Assembly: GCA_000733355.1 (NCBI GenBank)
Contig: JNVV01000002.1
Location: 1,529,590-1,593,589 of the forward strand
Length of the DNA stretch: 64,000 bases
Source: Falciphora oryzae
Taxonomy: Eukaryota > Ascomycota > Sordariomycetes > Magnaporthales > Magnaporthaceae
Reading direction: 5' to 3'
Shown: positions 33,080 to 43,011 of the stretch, one piece after another
Position numbering within the stretch: position 1 is the stretch's first letter
Layout of the letters: the number at the start of each line of letters is the position of its first letter
Notes under the pieces: generated by a model
Told to the model about the DNA's origin: nothing
What the model saw: only the letters and a program-made list of their open reading frames with translations
The model's database searches: none
Translations under genes and position numbers: made by a program

Positions 33080-34942
33080 TCATGCACGCACCAGCTGCGC
33101 AAGCCGCTTCTCGAGCAGCTCGCGGCCCCGGTACGTTTCCCAAACCTCATGCGGCGCCTCCTCTGCTATGTCCCAGCTGACCAGGTTTTGTGTGAGCCTG
33201 CTGAGATCACGTTGCTTCGCCTCCCACTCGCTATCCCGACGCATCTGGGCCCCCGAGCTGACAATGGCTAGAGGAGTCTTGCGGCACTGTATCGCCCGGC
33301 TCGATACGACCTCGCGCTTACTGAGCGAGTTAGCCACCAGGCTCTCCTGCAGCTTTGCAAAGATGTACTTCTCGCTCTGCGATGTCGACCTGCCCCAGAC
33401 GCGGTCCTCCCGGCCCCGGCCGCCGAACACGGCGCCCGGGATCCTCTTCAGCCCCAACGGCGCCAACACGCCCCGGGTCCAGAGCATAAAGCCTCGACCA
33501 GGATCGGCAGTCCGATGCAGCAAATCTTCGTGTGTCGGGTCGATCATCAAGATGCCCTTTGTCTCCTTCCCATGCCTGGACGAGAAAACACGAGAGTAGA
33601 GTGACCCGACACCGGCGCTCATCAAGACCCAGGGACCGCGCTCACCTGCCCGCGAGAGCGCCTCGCTGAGGGCGTCCGTCGCCATCCCAACCGACAGAGG
33701 CGACGGTGCTGTATCACTCTGCAGCAGCATCAAATATCTGGCAGTCAGCAGGGCTCGAGTCGTCTGGTTGGAAAGGGTAGGCTGTGCCCACGAGCACTTG
33801 AGACTCACCCATGCGAAACCTGGACGATCGGCAAAGCAATATCTCGTCATAGACCCGTTCTGTACGGCGTTGTCAGCAAACTGCCACAGGCCGCTCTCCA
33901 CAGGTTCTTCACCACCCTCGATCAGCACGGTCGGCTCGTCCAGCTCCGTGTTGTTCCCCGCGCAGAATATGTGAATCCGGTACTTGTCGGCGTCGACCCA
34001 ATGCCTCGTCCCAGGTGGCTGAAGTCCCGCGTCGATGGCCCGGATGACGAGAGTGCAGGTCATCAGGGAGGCGGCGACGCACAGCACAAAGATGACAATG
34101 CTCGAGATGCCGACCTCGGTCCACTCCAGCAGGGTCCGGCGTGTCTCCAGTCGGCCGGTCAGCCGCTCCTCCTCTTCTCTCTTGCCCCACTGCACAACCT
34201 CGTCCGCTAGGAGTGTCCATATGGCCGTGAAAAAGGCCCCTGGAGGCGCCGCGTTCGAGTATTAGCCTGGGGAAATGGCGGTTGGCCAGCCGGTGACACG
34301 AAACGCAAAGGCGCGAGCGGCAAAATCGACTTACATATGACACTCGCGGAGCCCACGAAGGCCTCCTCTTGTCTAAGATGTGACACGGCGAGGATGATGA
34401 TGGTGTCGACAACCAGTAGGCCTGACAGGACTCCAGAAAGTACCCTGATTGGTTTGGACGGCATCGCAAAAAACAATAGTGCCACGGCAAGCATGGCCAG
34501 AGACATTGTTGCGTAGCCAAAAGCAAAGAAAACGGAGCCCCGAGCGTGCAGCCCAGGCGGCGTGATGAAGATGGAGACCAACTGCAATATCCACCACAGG
34601 AAGGCGATAATGGCGAAGAACACTGTCACCCATCTCATGAGCCGCACCGCCCACAGGTTATCTGTCGGAATGGTCCGGGTCAGCTTCGCGGCGGCCGCGC
34701 GATCCTTCTCGCGTCAAATGTGCTCCTAAACCTTTGGCCTAGCGAAGACCAAGACTGGCTCGAGAGGGTTGGAACGTTTATCACTTACAAGGCGTCACAG
34801 CCGGGTCATCGGGGTTCAGGTAGGTAGGAACATCGCTATCGAGGCGGTTTGGGAGTAGGCGGGTGTGCTCGTCGTACGGCTCTGAGTTGCGTTCACCACC
34901 TCGATTGGCGCGCGAGCTGCTACGGCTTCTCTCGGGGCTCAT
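33080..34942 (-). CDS. Polytopic membrane protein with alpha/beta-hydrolase-like domain, nucleophile lost
   Basis: Fungal membrane protein of unknown function. Exons 34789-34942, 34335-34661, 33809-34239 and 33080-33718 give 516 residues. Splicing gives VTPY-NLWAVRLMRW and SVIW-AFFTAIW, with all phases consistent. A 50-residue cytosolic start (MSPERSRSSSR, then DEHTRLLPNR) is followed by at least four hydrophobic segments, the last VGISSIVIFVLCVAASLMTC. The soluble part has HIFCAGNN, PTVLIEGGEE, CFADRPGFAW-SDTAPSPLS and IDPTHEDLL, which resemble an alpha/beta-hydrolase fold. The nucleophile elbow reads MSAGVGSLYS, with Gly in the usual Ser place, so it is probably not a hydrolase. The third intron is 90 nt, in frame and stop-free. 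Confidence 0.83.
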
Positions 34943-36135
34943 CTTGCGAGGCGAATGGAAGGGTCCGCGGGTTCCTGCCCGGATCCGGCTCCGAGTTCCC
35001 GTGTTTCCGAGCGCAAGGCGGCCGTCCCGTGGTTTATACCAGTGGCTCGGGCGATTTGTTCGCGTAGGCGCGAGAAGTGGGCATTCCTAAGGACCTTGCC
35101 CAGCTGTCGGCAGGAGACGGTGCTTCCAGTCGGGGGAGTGTAATGGAGAGGGACGACAGGTGGTTTTTGGTGTTCTGATATCATTTGCTGCTAGTCTTGA
35201 GCTGCTCGTTCGATTACGTCATTGACGATGGATGGATAGCAAGAGCCATAATCCAGTTGGTTTCCTCTTTCAGGCTAGAGCGGACTCTGTGATTGGCCAG
35301 GGTCACATCACGGTGCCCAACTTTGGTGACCCTAACAATGGTACCTACGAGCACGCGCTCGAGTTGTCTTCTTTGTGCGAGGAATGGATGTATGTAGTCC
35401 CCATCTTCCCCTTTCTTCGCCGTGCCTAATCTCCCAGAGCCTATACGATCTAATGGGAGCTGCACTGTGTCCTCCTATACCCTTTGCCTTTCAGGGTACC
35501 AAGGTCCACGCATGTTATCCATTGCTACATTCCTTCGAGAGGCACGTTTTTTTTTTTTTTTTTGCTCCTCACCAAGCTCATCTACACGAAAAAAAAACCT
35601 CTGGCTCGTAAGGGCCTACAAAAGATGAAAAGATGAGCGGGAAGTGGAATAGGAAAGGTGAATAGGTAGGTAGGTAGGTAGGTAGGTAAGAAAGGAGTGA
35701 TAAACGAACGACAACTTCTGTCCGTTGTGACAGTCCCTTCCCATTTGCTTCGCCCAGCCAGATTACGCGCGGATATTGACCGTCACCTAAAGGCCGAGGC
35801 GACAGATTGATGATACAGAAAGCGGGACTTAGTCCAAACCCAGATACCCGACCGTAACTGAGAACCGGCGAATCCGTCTTGGTGAAAACACTCACACAAC
35901 TTGACAAATACCTCGCCTGCCTACTTTTCTCGTGTCGGACCACTAACAACGGGAATTTCGGACTTGCCCGGGCAATCTCCATCCCTTCCATCTGTGCTCC
36001 GAACATATCCCCCTGGCCCCGCCACAATCACATCCATGTGCAGTAAGGAGCTAGTTCGCGCCGAGACACCAGTGATCGTCAAGGTTGGTGGCCATCTTCA
36101 CAACCGCGCCATCTCTGGCTGTCCGCAAACACACA
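34943..36135. other. Intergenic, upstream of the membrane-protein gene
   Basis: 1.2 kb with no gene. It contains a T17 run (35547-35563) and a TAGG microsatellite (35663-35688). Confidence 0.55.
35663..35688. repeat. (TAGG)n microsatellite
   Basis: Six and a half perfect TAGG units. The repeat is made of the same word found dispersed in other spacers of the window. Confidence 0.92.
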
Positions 36136-36603
36136 TCATCCCCTGCTCTCGGCCGTGCCGAACGAGATAGACAGCCCGGCGCTCGTGGTGGAACCAAAGG
36201 ACGCGGACGGGTGGGGCGAGTAGGTTTGCGGAGTCCGTGGTCCTGCAGAAACGCCGGTGCAGGCCTGCCTTAGAGCCCGAGTCTGTGCGGCCTTGGTCCT
36301 CGCGGCGTCTTCGGGATCCGGGCCTTTGCCAGAAGGCTTGATTGCGTCCTCTGGAATGCTGCCCGCCGGAGCCCGCAGTTTGGTCCTCGCTGTTGGGTCG
36401 TCTCGACTGATGCCGGCTCTGCTATATAATTCCTTTTGGTGTTGTTTGAACGCCTGGGCAGATGGTTCACTGACTGTGATCCAGCTCTTGAGCTGAGACA
36501 GTACCCGCACCCGTCCAGTCCGCCCGCCCGCCTTGGCTTTCGACCCCTGGTCGGCACCGCCAGGCCCCGAGTATGTCGGTGCTAAACATGGCGCGTCACT
36601 CAT
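36136..36603 (-). CDS. Small uncharacterised fungal protein
   Basis: Not recognised. Single-exon reading of 155 residues from the ATG at 36603; the frame stays open upstream to a GTG at 36735 but without an ATG. It is supported by a stretch of ordinary protein character from about residue 35 to 115: LSQLKSWITVSEPSAQAFKQ, then LYSRAGISRDDPTARTKLRA and PAGSIPEDAIKPSGKGPDPE. The ends are low-complexity Ser/Thr/Pro/Gly. No signal peptide or membrane segment is visible. The last third may hide an intron. The opposite strand also stays open for 79 codons, which lowers confidence a little. Confidence 0.55.
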   Translation of the reverse strand: MSDAPCLAPTYSGPGGADQGSKAKAGGRTGRVRVLSQLKSWITVSEPSAQAFKQHQKELYSRAGISRDDPTARTKLRAPAGSIPEDAIKPSGKGPDPEDAARTKAAQTRALRQACTGVSAGPRTPQTYSPHPSASFGSTTSAGLSISFGTAESRG

Positions 36604-37760
36604 TGCTTGTGAGGAAGCGGGCCGCGTCCTCTTTTTGCTCCCTCTCGTGTTCGTTCCTCTACCCCGTTTTACTTGGCCGGCAAGGGAGCCGTGTTTCTCC
36701 GTGATAGGAGCACGGAGGGCTCCAAGGGTGTCCACAGTGGAAGTTAGTCCCCAAGATTATTTGCCCGGGTATTACTAGTCTTGCCGACTACGTCGCGGCG
36801 AGATGTGTGTCGGTGAGGATGCTGCGGTGGTATAAAAAAAGATACCGCAAGATGTAATAAAAGCAGCGGGTAGGTCGCAAGGCAAAGATCGACAGGGTTG
36901 GGAGGAAGTGGCGGGGTTTTGGACTCATTCAAGTCAGATCAGCAAGGCTGTCAAGCCTCCCTGCTTCGACACACAAGCACGCAAGCTGGGTTAGAAGTCC
37001 CACAGGCCTTACCGCCAAGGCATGCTAGGGGTCTCACCCGGGCGAACTAGTGGAAGCCGGGAGTGGGAGGGCGAATGAGGTCGTGCGAGCGGGTTTCGCA
37101 GCTCAGAGGGCGTTCAACCCTTGGCATTGGAGGGTGATGAGTTCTAGAATTAGCGTGAGCGGCTTGTGGCTGCCATGACTGCCATGTTTTTGGTGGTGTT
37201 GGTAGCACGCGCTCGAACTGCTCGAAGCAGCTGTGGCTGGCGAGCTGAAAAGAGCGGTCAGAATGCAACAGGAATGGAGGAATGCCATGGTGAACGCCAT
37301 GCCCCAGCTAGAACAAACGGTGGTTTCCCCACGCGCTATCTCCCCTGGTGCATGACTAGGCCCTTTGACCCCAACCGGTCAAGGTTGCTATCTGGTTGGT
37401 CTAACGGGAGTTATTTGGCGAAGGTACCTAGGTAGTCCGCGATGGCTGGGTTGCGGTAGTCGCGCCAAGGAGGTCAAAAAGAAACGGGTGATGGAGGATT
37501 CCAGCACAGCGTTGCCATCGGACGACGGACTCGACGACATCCGCCGAAAAGAAGAAAACAGATCAGACAAATACATGGTAGGTACTTGCGTAGATGACAA
37601 GGTATTTTTTGGATATAAAATATAACGCTCGCGATGTTGGCATGAAAGTGCGCTGTATGACATCGCAAGATTCCAAACCTAGACGTTGTTCGGGACTCTC
37701 CCGTGAACGAGACTACAAAACAAAGTAACTTTGGCCCCAAGTGTTTTCCCTTTGTATTTC

Positions 37761-37807
<47 letters not shown>

Positions 37808-38212
37808 TTCAACCTGGCTGTATATTACCAGCAGTCGTAAAGTATAATATCACGTCTTTTTCAATGTAAAAAGATGTATAGTCGCGGTTTTCTTAACGTT
37901 GTTCGTCGCGGTCAATGTACTCCCCGACAGGAGGGACACAGATTGCAGTCTCGTTTTTTTTGTCGTGGCGAGGGTGGACAGGAACCGACAGGGCCCCACA
38001 TCTGCGCTAGGGATCCCAGCGATCAAGCCAAGATAATAACAGATTGTAAGGTTTCGCACTGTGTCATAGACCGGCTGTTGCCTTGTAGGGAAGCGCAACC
38101 ACGAGAGTTGGAGTCGCATCCATGATGGGACGCCGGGATTCTTCGTTATGTCGATAGTCTTTGTTCAACATCCAACTCCACGCCAGGAACCCGCTCTCTT
38201 GGCACAATCAAC
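36604..38212. other. Bidirectional spacer between two orphans
   Basis: 1.6 kb with no supported gene. It contains the motif GGTACCTAGGTAG at 37423-37435 and a very long A44 tract at 37762-37805, with AT-rich DNA on both sides. Confidence 0.5.
37762..37805. repeat. A44 homopolymer tract
   Basis: Forty-four consecutive A bases, by far the longest homopolymer in the window. Either a real poly-A insertion (for example an old retroposed tail) or an assembly-sensitive microsatellite. No flanking gene copy is visible. Confidence 0.9.
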
Positions 38213-39343
38213 ATGCCTACTCTGAGCATCGCGACCGGCAACACGCCGACAGCGGCATCAAATAGCGGCCCAGCCACGGGCCCAGGGCAGCCCTCAGCGA
38301 CGTCGGCGCCCGGCGCGGCGGCAACTGGAGACCAGGGCTCCTCGGGCGGAGGCGCCGCTCTCGCGCGCCCAGAATCCCCGCCCCCGCCCCCGATAAGCCC
38401 GATAACCCCAACTCTGCGCGCCACGCGCCTGGCCGGGTCCTCCTCCTCCTCCGGGCCCGCGATCCCCGTGCCGACGACCTCGGGCAGCAGCACTCACTAC
38501 ACGGCCGACCCCTCACCGTCGGCCGTCACCTTCTTCGCTGCCAACCGCGTCACCCTCACCCACTCGTCCCGGCCCGCGCAGGCCGCGGGCGCGCTCGACG
38601 CCCCGCCCCCGCCGCTGCCGCTCGACTTCGACGCGAACCCGGACGTGCTGGCCCTCAAGAGCGCCATCTCGGTCCTGCAGATACAGCGCGCCCGCGCCGC
38701 CGCTGACGTCGCCCGCCTGAGCCGCGCAAAGGCCGCGGCGCTCGAGGACCCGGATGCCTTCTTGCGCGACCTCGCCGAGGGTCGCGTAAGCACAGCGCCT
38801 GCCGCGCCGACACTTTTTGGCACGAGCGGGCGAGATGGCTCCGACTCCGACTCCGACTCTGCTTCCTCAGAGAATGGTGGCACGAAGAATGCCAATCATC
38901 CCACCTCGGACGACGTAGGCAAGGGCAAGCAGCCCGCTACCGGTGAGAGTAGTGACAGTGGGGACCATATCAACAGGGAGACAGGTCCCGGCACCCAGAC
39001 GAAGGAGAAGAAGAGGAAAAATAAAAGCACCAAGCCGCAGCAGCCACCCTGGAGTGAGCTGCCACAACGGCAAAACGTTGTCCGCTGCCCCCCTATTAAT
39101 TGGGCGCAGTACGCGGTGGTGGGTGAGTCACTAGAGAAGCTGCACAATGAGCAGCTGACAAGACCGGACCTGGGAACACCTCGAGTAGTCGGTTCTGGGG
39201 GCGTCTACGAGTTCAAGGGTGACCAGCGGCAACAGCCTGGCGGCCCACAGCAAGCACAAAGGCTCATCGGAGTTGCCTCGCCGTACACACCTGGCCGCGA
39301 CAGGTTGGATAAGAAGCCCAAGAAACCAAAACCTCCAACTTGA
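38213..39343 (+). CDS. Disordered uncharacterised fungal protein
   Basis: Not recognised. Intronless, 376 residues from a clear ATG. The first 110 residues are Ser/Thr/Pro/Gly-rich and disordered with a polyproline run. Residues about 140-195 look like a helical coiled coil (ALKSAISVLQIQRARAAADV, then EDPDAFLRDLAEGRV). An acidic Ser/Asp stretch and a basic KEKKRKNKSTK patch (possible nuclear signal) follow. Near residues 285-315 a conserved-looking core reads VVRCPPINWAQYAVVGESLE and KLHNEQLTRPDLGTP. The C-terminus is Lys/Pro-rich. A nuclear or chromatin role would fit the composition, but this is guesswork. Confidence 0.75.
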   Translation: MPTLSIATGNTPTAASNSGPATGPGQPSATSAPGAAATGDQGSSGGGAALARPESPPPPPISPITPTLRATRLAGSSSSSGPAIPVPTTSGSSTHYTADPSPSAVTFFAANRVTLTHSSRPAQAAGALDAPPPPLPLDFDANPDVLALKSAISVLQIQRARAAADVARLSRAKAAALEDPDAFLRDLAEGRVSTAPAAPTLFGTSGRDGSDSDSDSASSENGGTKNANHPTSDDVGKGKQPATGESSDSGDHINRETGPGTQTKEKKRKNKSTKPQQPPWSELPQRQNVVRCPPINWAQYAVVGESLEKLHNEQLTRPDLGTPRVVGSGGVYEFKGDQRQQPGGPQQAQRLIGVASPYTPGRDRLDKKPKKPKPPT

Positions 39344-40187
39344 CAGGAAGTCCAGGTCGACCAGTCACCAGGTCTGTCGGATAGATCAGGAATGGGTATT
39401 CTAGCGGCGGCTAGAGTGCGTAGCAACGAACAACGAATAATTCATTCCTAGTTGGGCATCTAGAGTGTTTAGTGGATCCAAGGCACTTATCCGCCTTGTC
39501 ATCTGCCCAAGGATACCTCCCAAAGAACTTCCCCTGGCTCAATTACGGGCTAACCGAGAGAGTCAGCAACGCAGCATCTATGTGCCATGCGCTTATATTC
39601 CATGGCGTTTTCTTCCGCTCCATGCCCTGTATCAACATTTGAGATTCGCCCACATTCTTGAAGCATGCTCTGCGATAGATTCACGTTTGAAGGGAGGAGG
39701 TCTGGGTCTGGGTCAGGCAGCGAGAATCTAGCGAGCGCACAACCCCATGAGGGTGCAGAACCTCCCCTCCTCCGGCCCAGATCAGCGGCCTAGTAGACGC
39801 ATCGCTTGTTTAACGCGATAGCTGAGGCGCAAAAAAAGAGATAAAAAAGAATGCACATGATGCCTGCCCGGCAAATATACTCCTGCAATTACCTGGTATG
39901 TCCGTCGAGACCCAGCCTGCCTGTAACGCGAACGCCGTGACGGTGCAGAGAAGATGCACGAAAATAAGTAATGATAAGAAGAGTGACGCAAGCCACGCAA
40001 TGGTAGAAGTGAGTAGACCGCAGACCGTCGTCATGGCGGCAGTGGTAGCAGTGGCATCCATGAGGCGAATCAGATGTCCCTGGATGTGCTGTTAGACGAT
40101 GCCATATAGAGGGGATGCTAGAGAACCAATGCCGAGCATGGCCGACCCCTGCATCATCAGGAAACCGGGGCACGAGGTGAGTTGGAC
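39344..40187. other. Intergenic, convergent orphan / UBE2Z-like gene
   Basis: 844 bases with no firm gene. A minus-strand ATG-started frame at 39810-40061 encodes 83 residues with one strong hydrophobic segment; it is treated as a weak candidate in the findings. Confidence 0.45.
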
Positions 40188-42120
40188 TCACTCTAGAGAT
40201 TGTTGCACCGACCGCCGCAAGCGCCGATTGTACATCTTCCGGTCTTCAGCCGAACCCCAGTAAAGCTTGAATGCCTCGGGGTTGATCAGCGTTCTGGGGT
40301 CGTACGGCGGCTGCTCCTCCTCCAGTGTCTCGATGATGGCGTCGATGTGCGACTTAACGTCCTCTCGACGAGTCACCGGGGCAAAGTAGCAGGCGGTCCC
40401 GTCGGCCGCGATCCTGTGATGAAAGATGCGGGTCTCAAAGTTGACCCGCGGCTGCTCCTCGGGAAATCGAGGGCTGAATCGAATGGTGATGCGGAATAAA
40501 CCACCGTCGAGATTCGTCATGGGGGCTCCGAAATAGGTCAGCACCCAGACGAAGGGGCTCTTCTCGTCAAGTTCCAGGTTGTGTGGGATGTCGTTGCGCT
40601 TGAAGTTCTCGACAATTTGCTCGAACTGGCGCTGCAGGTTGACGGCCACCGTGGAGTCCTTGGCCTTGGGGGTAAGACCCTCGGCGGCCCAGCCCAGGGC
40701 CTCGGCGTCCAGGGCCTGTTTGATGTTCCTCAGTCTCCTCTCGAGCTCCGAGTAGTTGAACTTGCCCTCCATGGAGTTGTGTGAGCCTTCGAAAGGCATC
40801 CTCGCGAATGCTTGGCCGTCCTTGACTTCCTCCTTCGCCTTCTGGATACTGTTGAGGTACGAGTCGTAGTACCACAGGAACCGGCGTTTGCACAGGTCCT
40901 TGAATGGCTCGAATGGCACATTCGGATCGTCTATTTCCTCAAGGTCGATGTCCTCCTCCTCCTTGTCGACGGCCAAGGGCGGTGGGATGGATCCATCTGC
41001 CTGGATGCCTAGGTACTCCTCTAGCCTCTGGATGACGCTGATGCGCAAGGTCTCGTGTCGGATCTGGCACGCGAATTCAAGTCAGCTACCACCATACCAA
41101 AGGTAGTTGTCGCCAAAGCCAGGGTAGTCAGGAATGGGCAGCTAGTAACCTTCTGCACGTAATCCTTCTGGTTCTTCTTGTCCGAAGGCTCGTTGGCATC
41201 CTCGAATCCCGGCTCGTTCTCATACGGGTTTGAAGACATTAAGCTTTGAATCGATAGCAATATCGACTCGAGCCCCTGAGCGGCCGACCACTCCTCGCCC
41301 CGGTCGCCTCGCCAGGTGCTACACAAACGTCAGTATTGGTGGACGAATCCGAGGGGACGGCGTTTGAGAGGTCTCGGCTACCCTAGAATAGATCTGCGTC
41401 TGGTCAGTCACCGACAGTGAGATACGAGGGGGATGCGTCGGGCGGTCTCTTACAGGCAGACTTTGCCAGCAGCATAGATGTTGGGGTTGAAGCGAGTGCG
41501 TCCTCCATTGGTCGTTATCGCTGTCACGGCGGGCGACTTGCGAGGATAGTCTATGCATCATGACAATGAGCGCGTTAGGTACAACCGCGTGCGCAAACAC
41601 CTAGCGAGGTGAATGCAGTAGAGGAGGGGCCCGGGGTCGCTGACCTTTGCCAAACCTGAAGGTGAACTGCAAAGCCGGTCAGCGAAAAACCTGGACATGG
41701 ATTGGAATCTCGGCCGTTTCTATGGTCATGGGTGGCAGCGCAGACGTACCTCGAAGAATCCGAACTCGTAGGGCGTCTCGTGTGGGCCAATAATCATGGC
41801 CTTCACGTTCCTGACATCGACATCCCGACAGGCGACGGCGAGCGCTACATCAGCGTCTGGGCGTCAGTTTTCAGCAGACAAGCATGTCACGGCGCGCGCC
41901 GTGAAGGGGCCGGCGATAACGAGAACGCTCTTACACAAATCCGAGTTCTTCTGGATATCGCTCAGCTCCTACAAGACACGGTCCGACGGGGCGCGGGTTA
42001 GTTTTTAATAGTGCTAACATTCGCGCGCATTGGAAAACACAGGCGCAAACGCCGAGCCGGCTCTAGGTACGAGAGCCCCTCGCTCACCTTGGTGATCCGG
42101 ATGATAGACTGGTCTGCCAT
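40188..42120 (-). CDS. Ubiquitin-conjugating enzyme E2, UBE2Z-like
   Basis: E2 of the large UBE2Z/USE1 type, which carries ubiquitin (in animals also FAT10) as a thioester. Eight exons: 42088-42120, 41935-41968, 41750-41856, 41645-41666, 41454-41550, 41382-41393, 41150-41318 and 40188-41063, total 449 residues. The join gives MIIGPHETPYEFGFFE-FTFRFGK-DYPRKSPAV and then [25 protein letters not shown], matching the UBC fold. Catalytic cysteine is about Cys97 in KVCLS, and FNPN stands in for the usual HPN motif. EEWSAAQGLESILLSIQSLM and NPYENEPGFE are typical of this group. A long C-terminal part (residues 165-449) follows, with an RWD/UBC-like pattern around FRITIRFSPRFPEEQPRVNF. Exons 4 and 6 are microexons of 22 and 12 nt. 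Confidence 0.9.
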
Positions 42121-43011
42121 TGTTGCGCCGCTGCTGGGGTTCTCAGCCTGTAGGATGGGCAAATCTAACCGGCTCAGTTCTGACTGAAGCTGAAGTCAAC
42201 GTTGCCGGATCTCCGCGCGTGTCGAGTTGGACATGTGAGGAGGCCCAGCACGGTTGGAGATGGATGGTAGTCCGACGGCAGCGGCTATGGGTGTTGGCGG
42301 GCAGCGGGCTGGCCTTCCAATCCCCTCTAGTGGGAAACGGCACGCCTAGCTCGGACGGTGGGCCAGCACAGCGGTTATGCGCGGACGGGCAGTTGAAGGA
42401 GGTTAGGGAAGGTTCTCGTGGTCTGTGACGGAAGTGGGGGGACTGGACGAAAGCATAGCATGCACACCACCCGTGGCAGGGTGGCAGGGGAAGTGGTGGG
42501 GTTGCATACATGAGGGCCTGCTGCTCCGCATCTGCTATCGACATCTGGACGTGCGAGGTCTCCGGTGCGATGCATTCGACTCGCAGGCAGCGACAGCCCT
42601 GGGAGCCAATACAGCAGGGGTCCGATCGGCGGGCTTGCGCTACCTCGGGTGCTAGGCTAGGCTGGGCTTGGAGGGGTCAGGCTGAACGAGGACCGTGTGA
42701 GGGGCACGCAAGGCACGGTCATCAGCGGTGGGTCTGACAGGGGCTGGCTGGCATTGCCCCACGCACCCCTGGGGATGGATGGAGCACAGGCCATCAAGCT
42801 CAAAGGGCCTGGAATGAGCGAGTGCCCAGACGCGACGCGTTAAGTGCTTCCAATTACTTGCCCATGAAATCACTGTCTTCCACTTCCATGCCTCTCGACT
42901 CGGGTTCCCACCCAATCTCCAGGCCGCAACACCTGCAGATACGCCTCCATAACTACGGGAAAGTCGCATCTAGCCTTTTAATGAGTTTTCTCTGCCGTGT
43001 CTTGACGCACA
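42121..43011. other. Bidirectional promoter region, UBE2Z-like / RFC2
   Basis: 891 bases between divergent starts. No coding sequence or clear regulatory element recognised. Confidence 0.5.
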
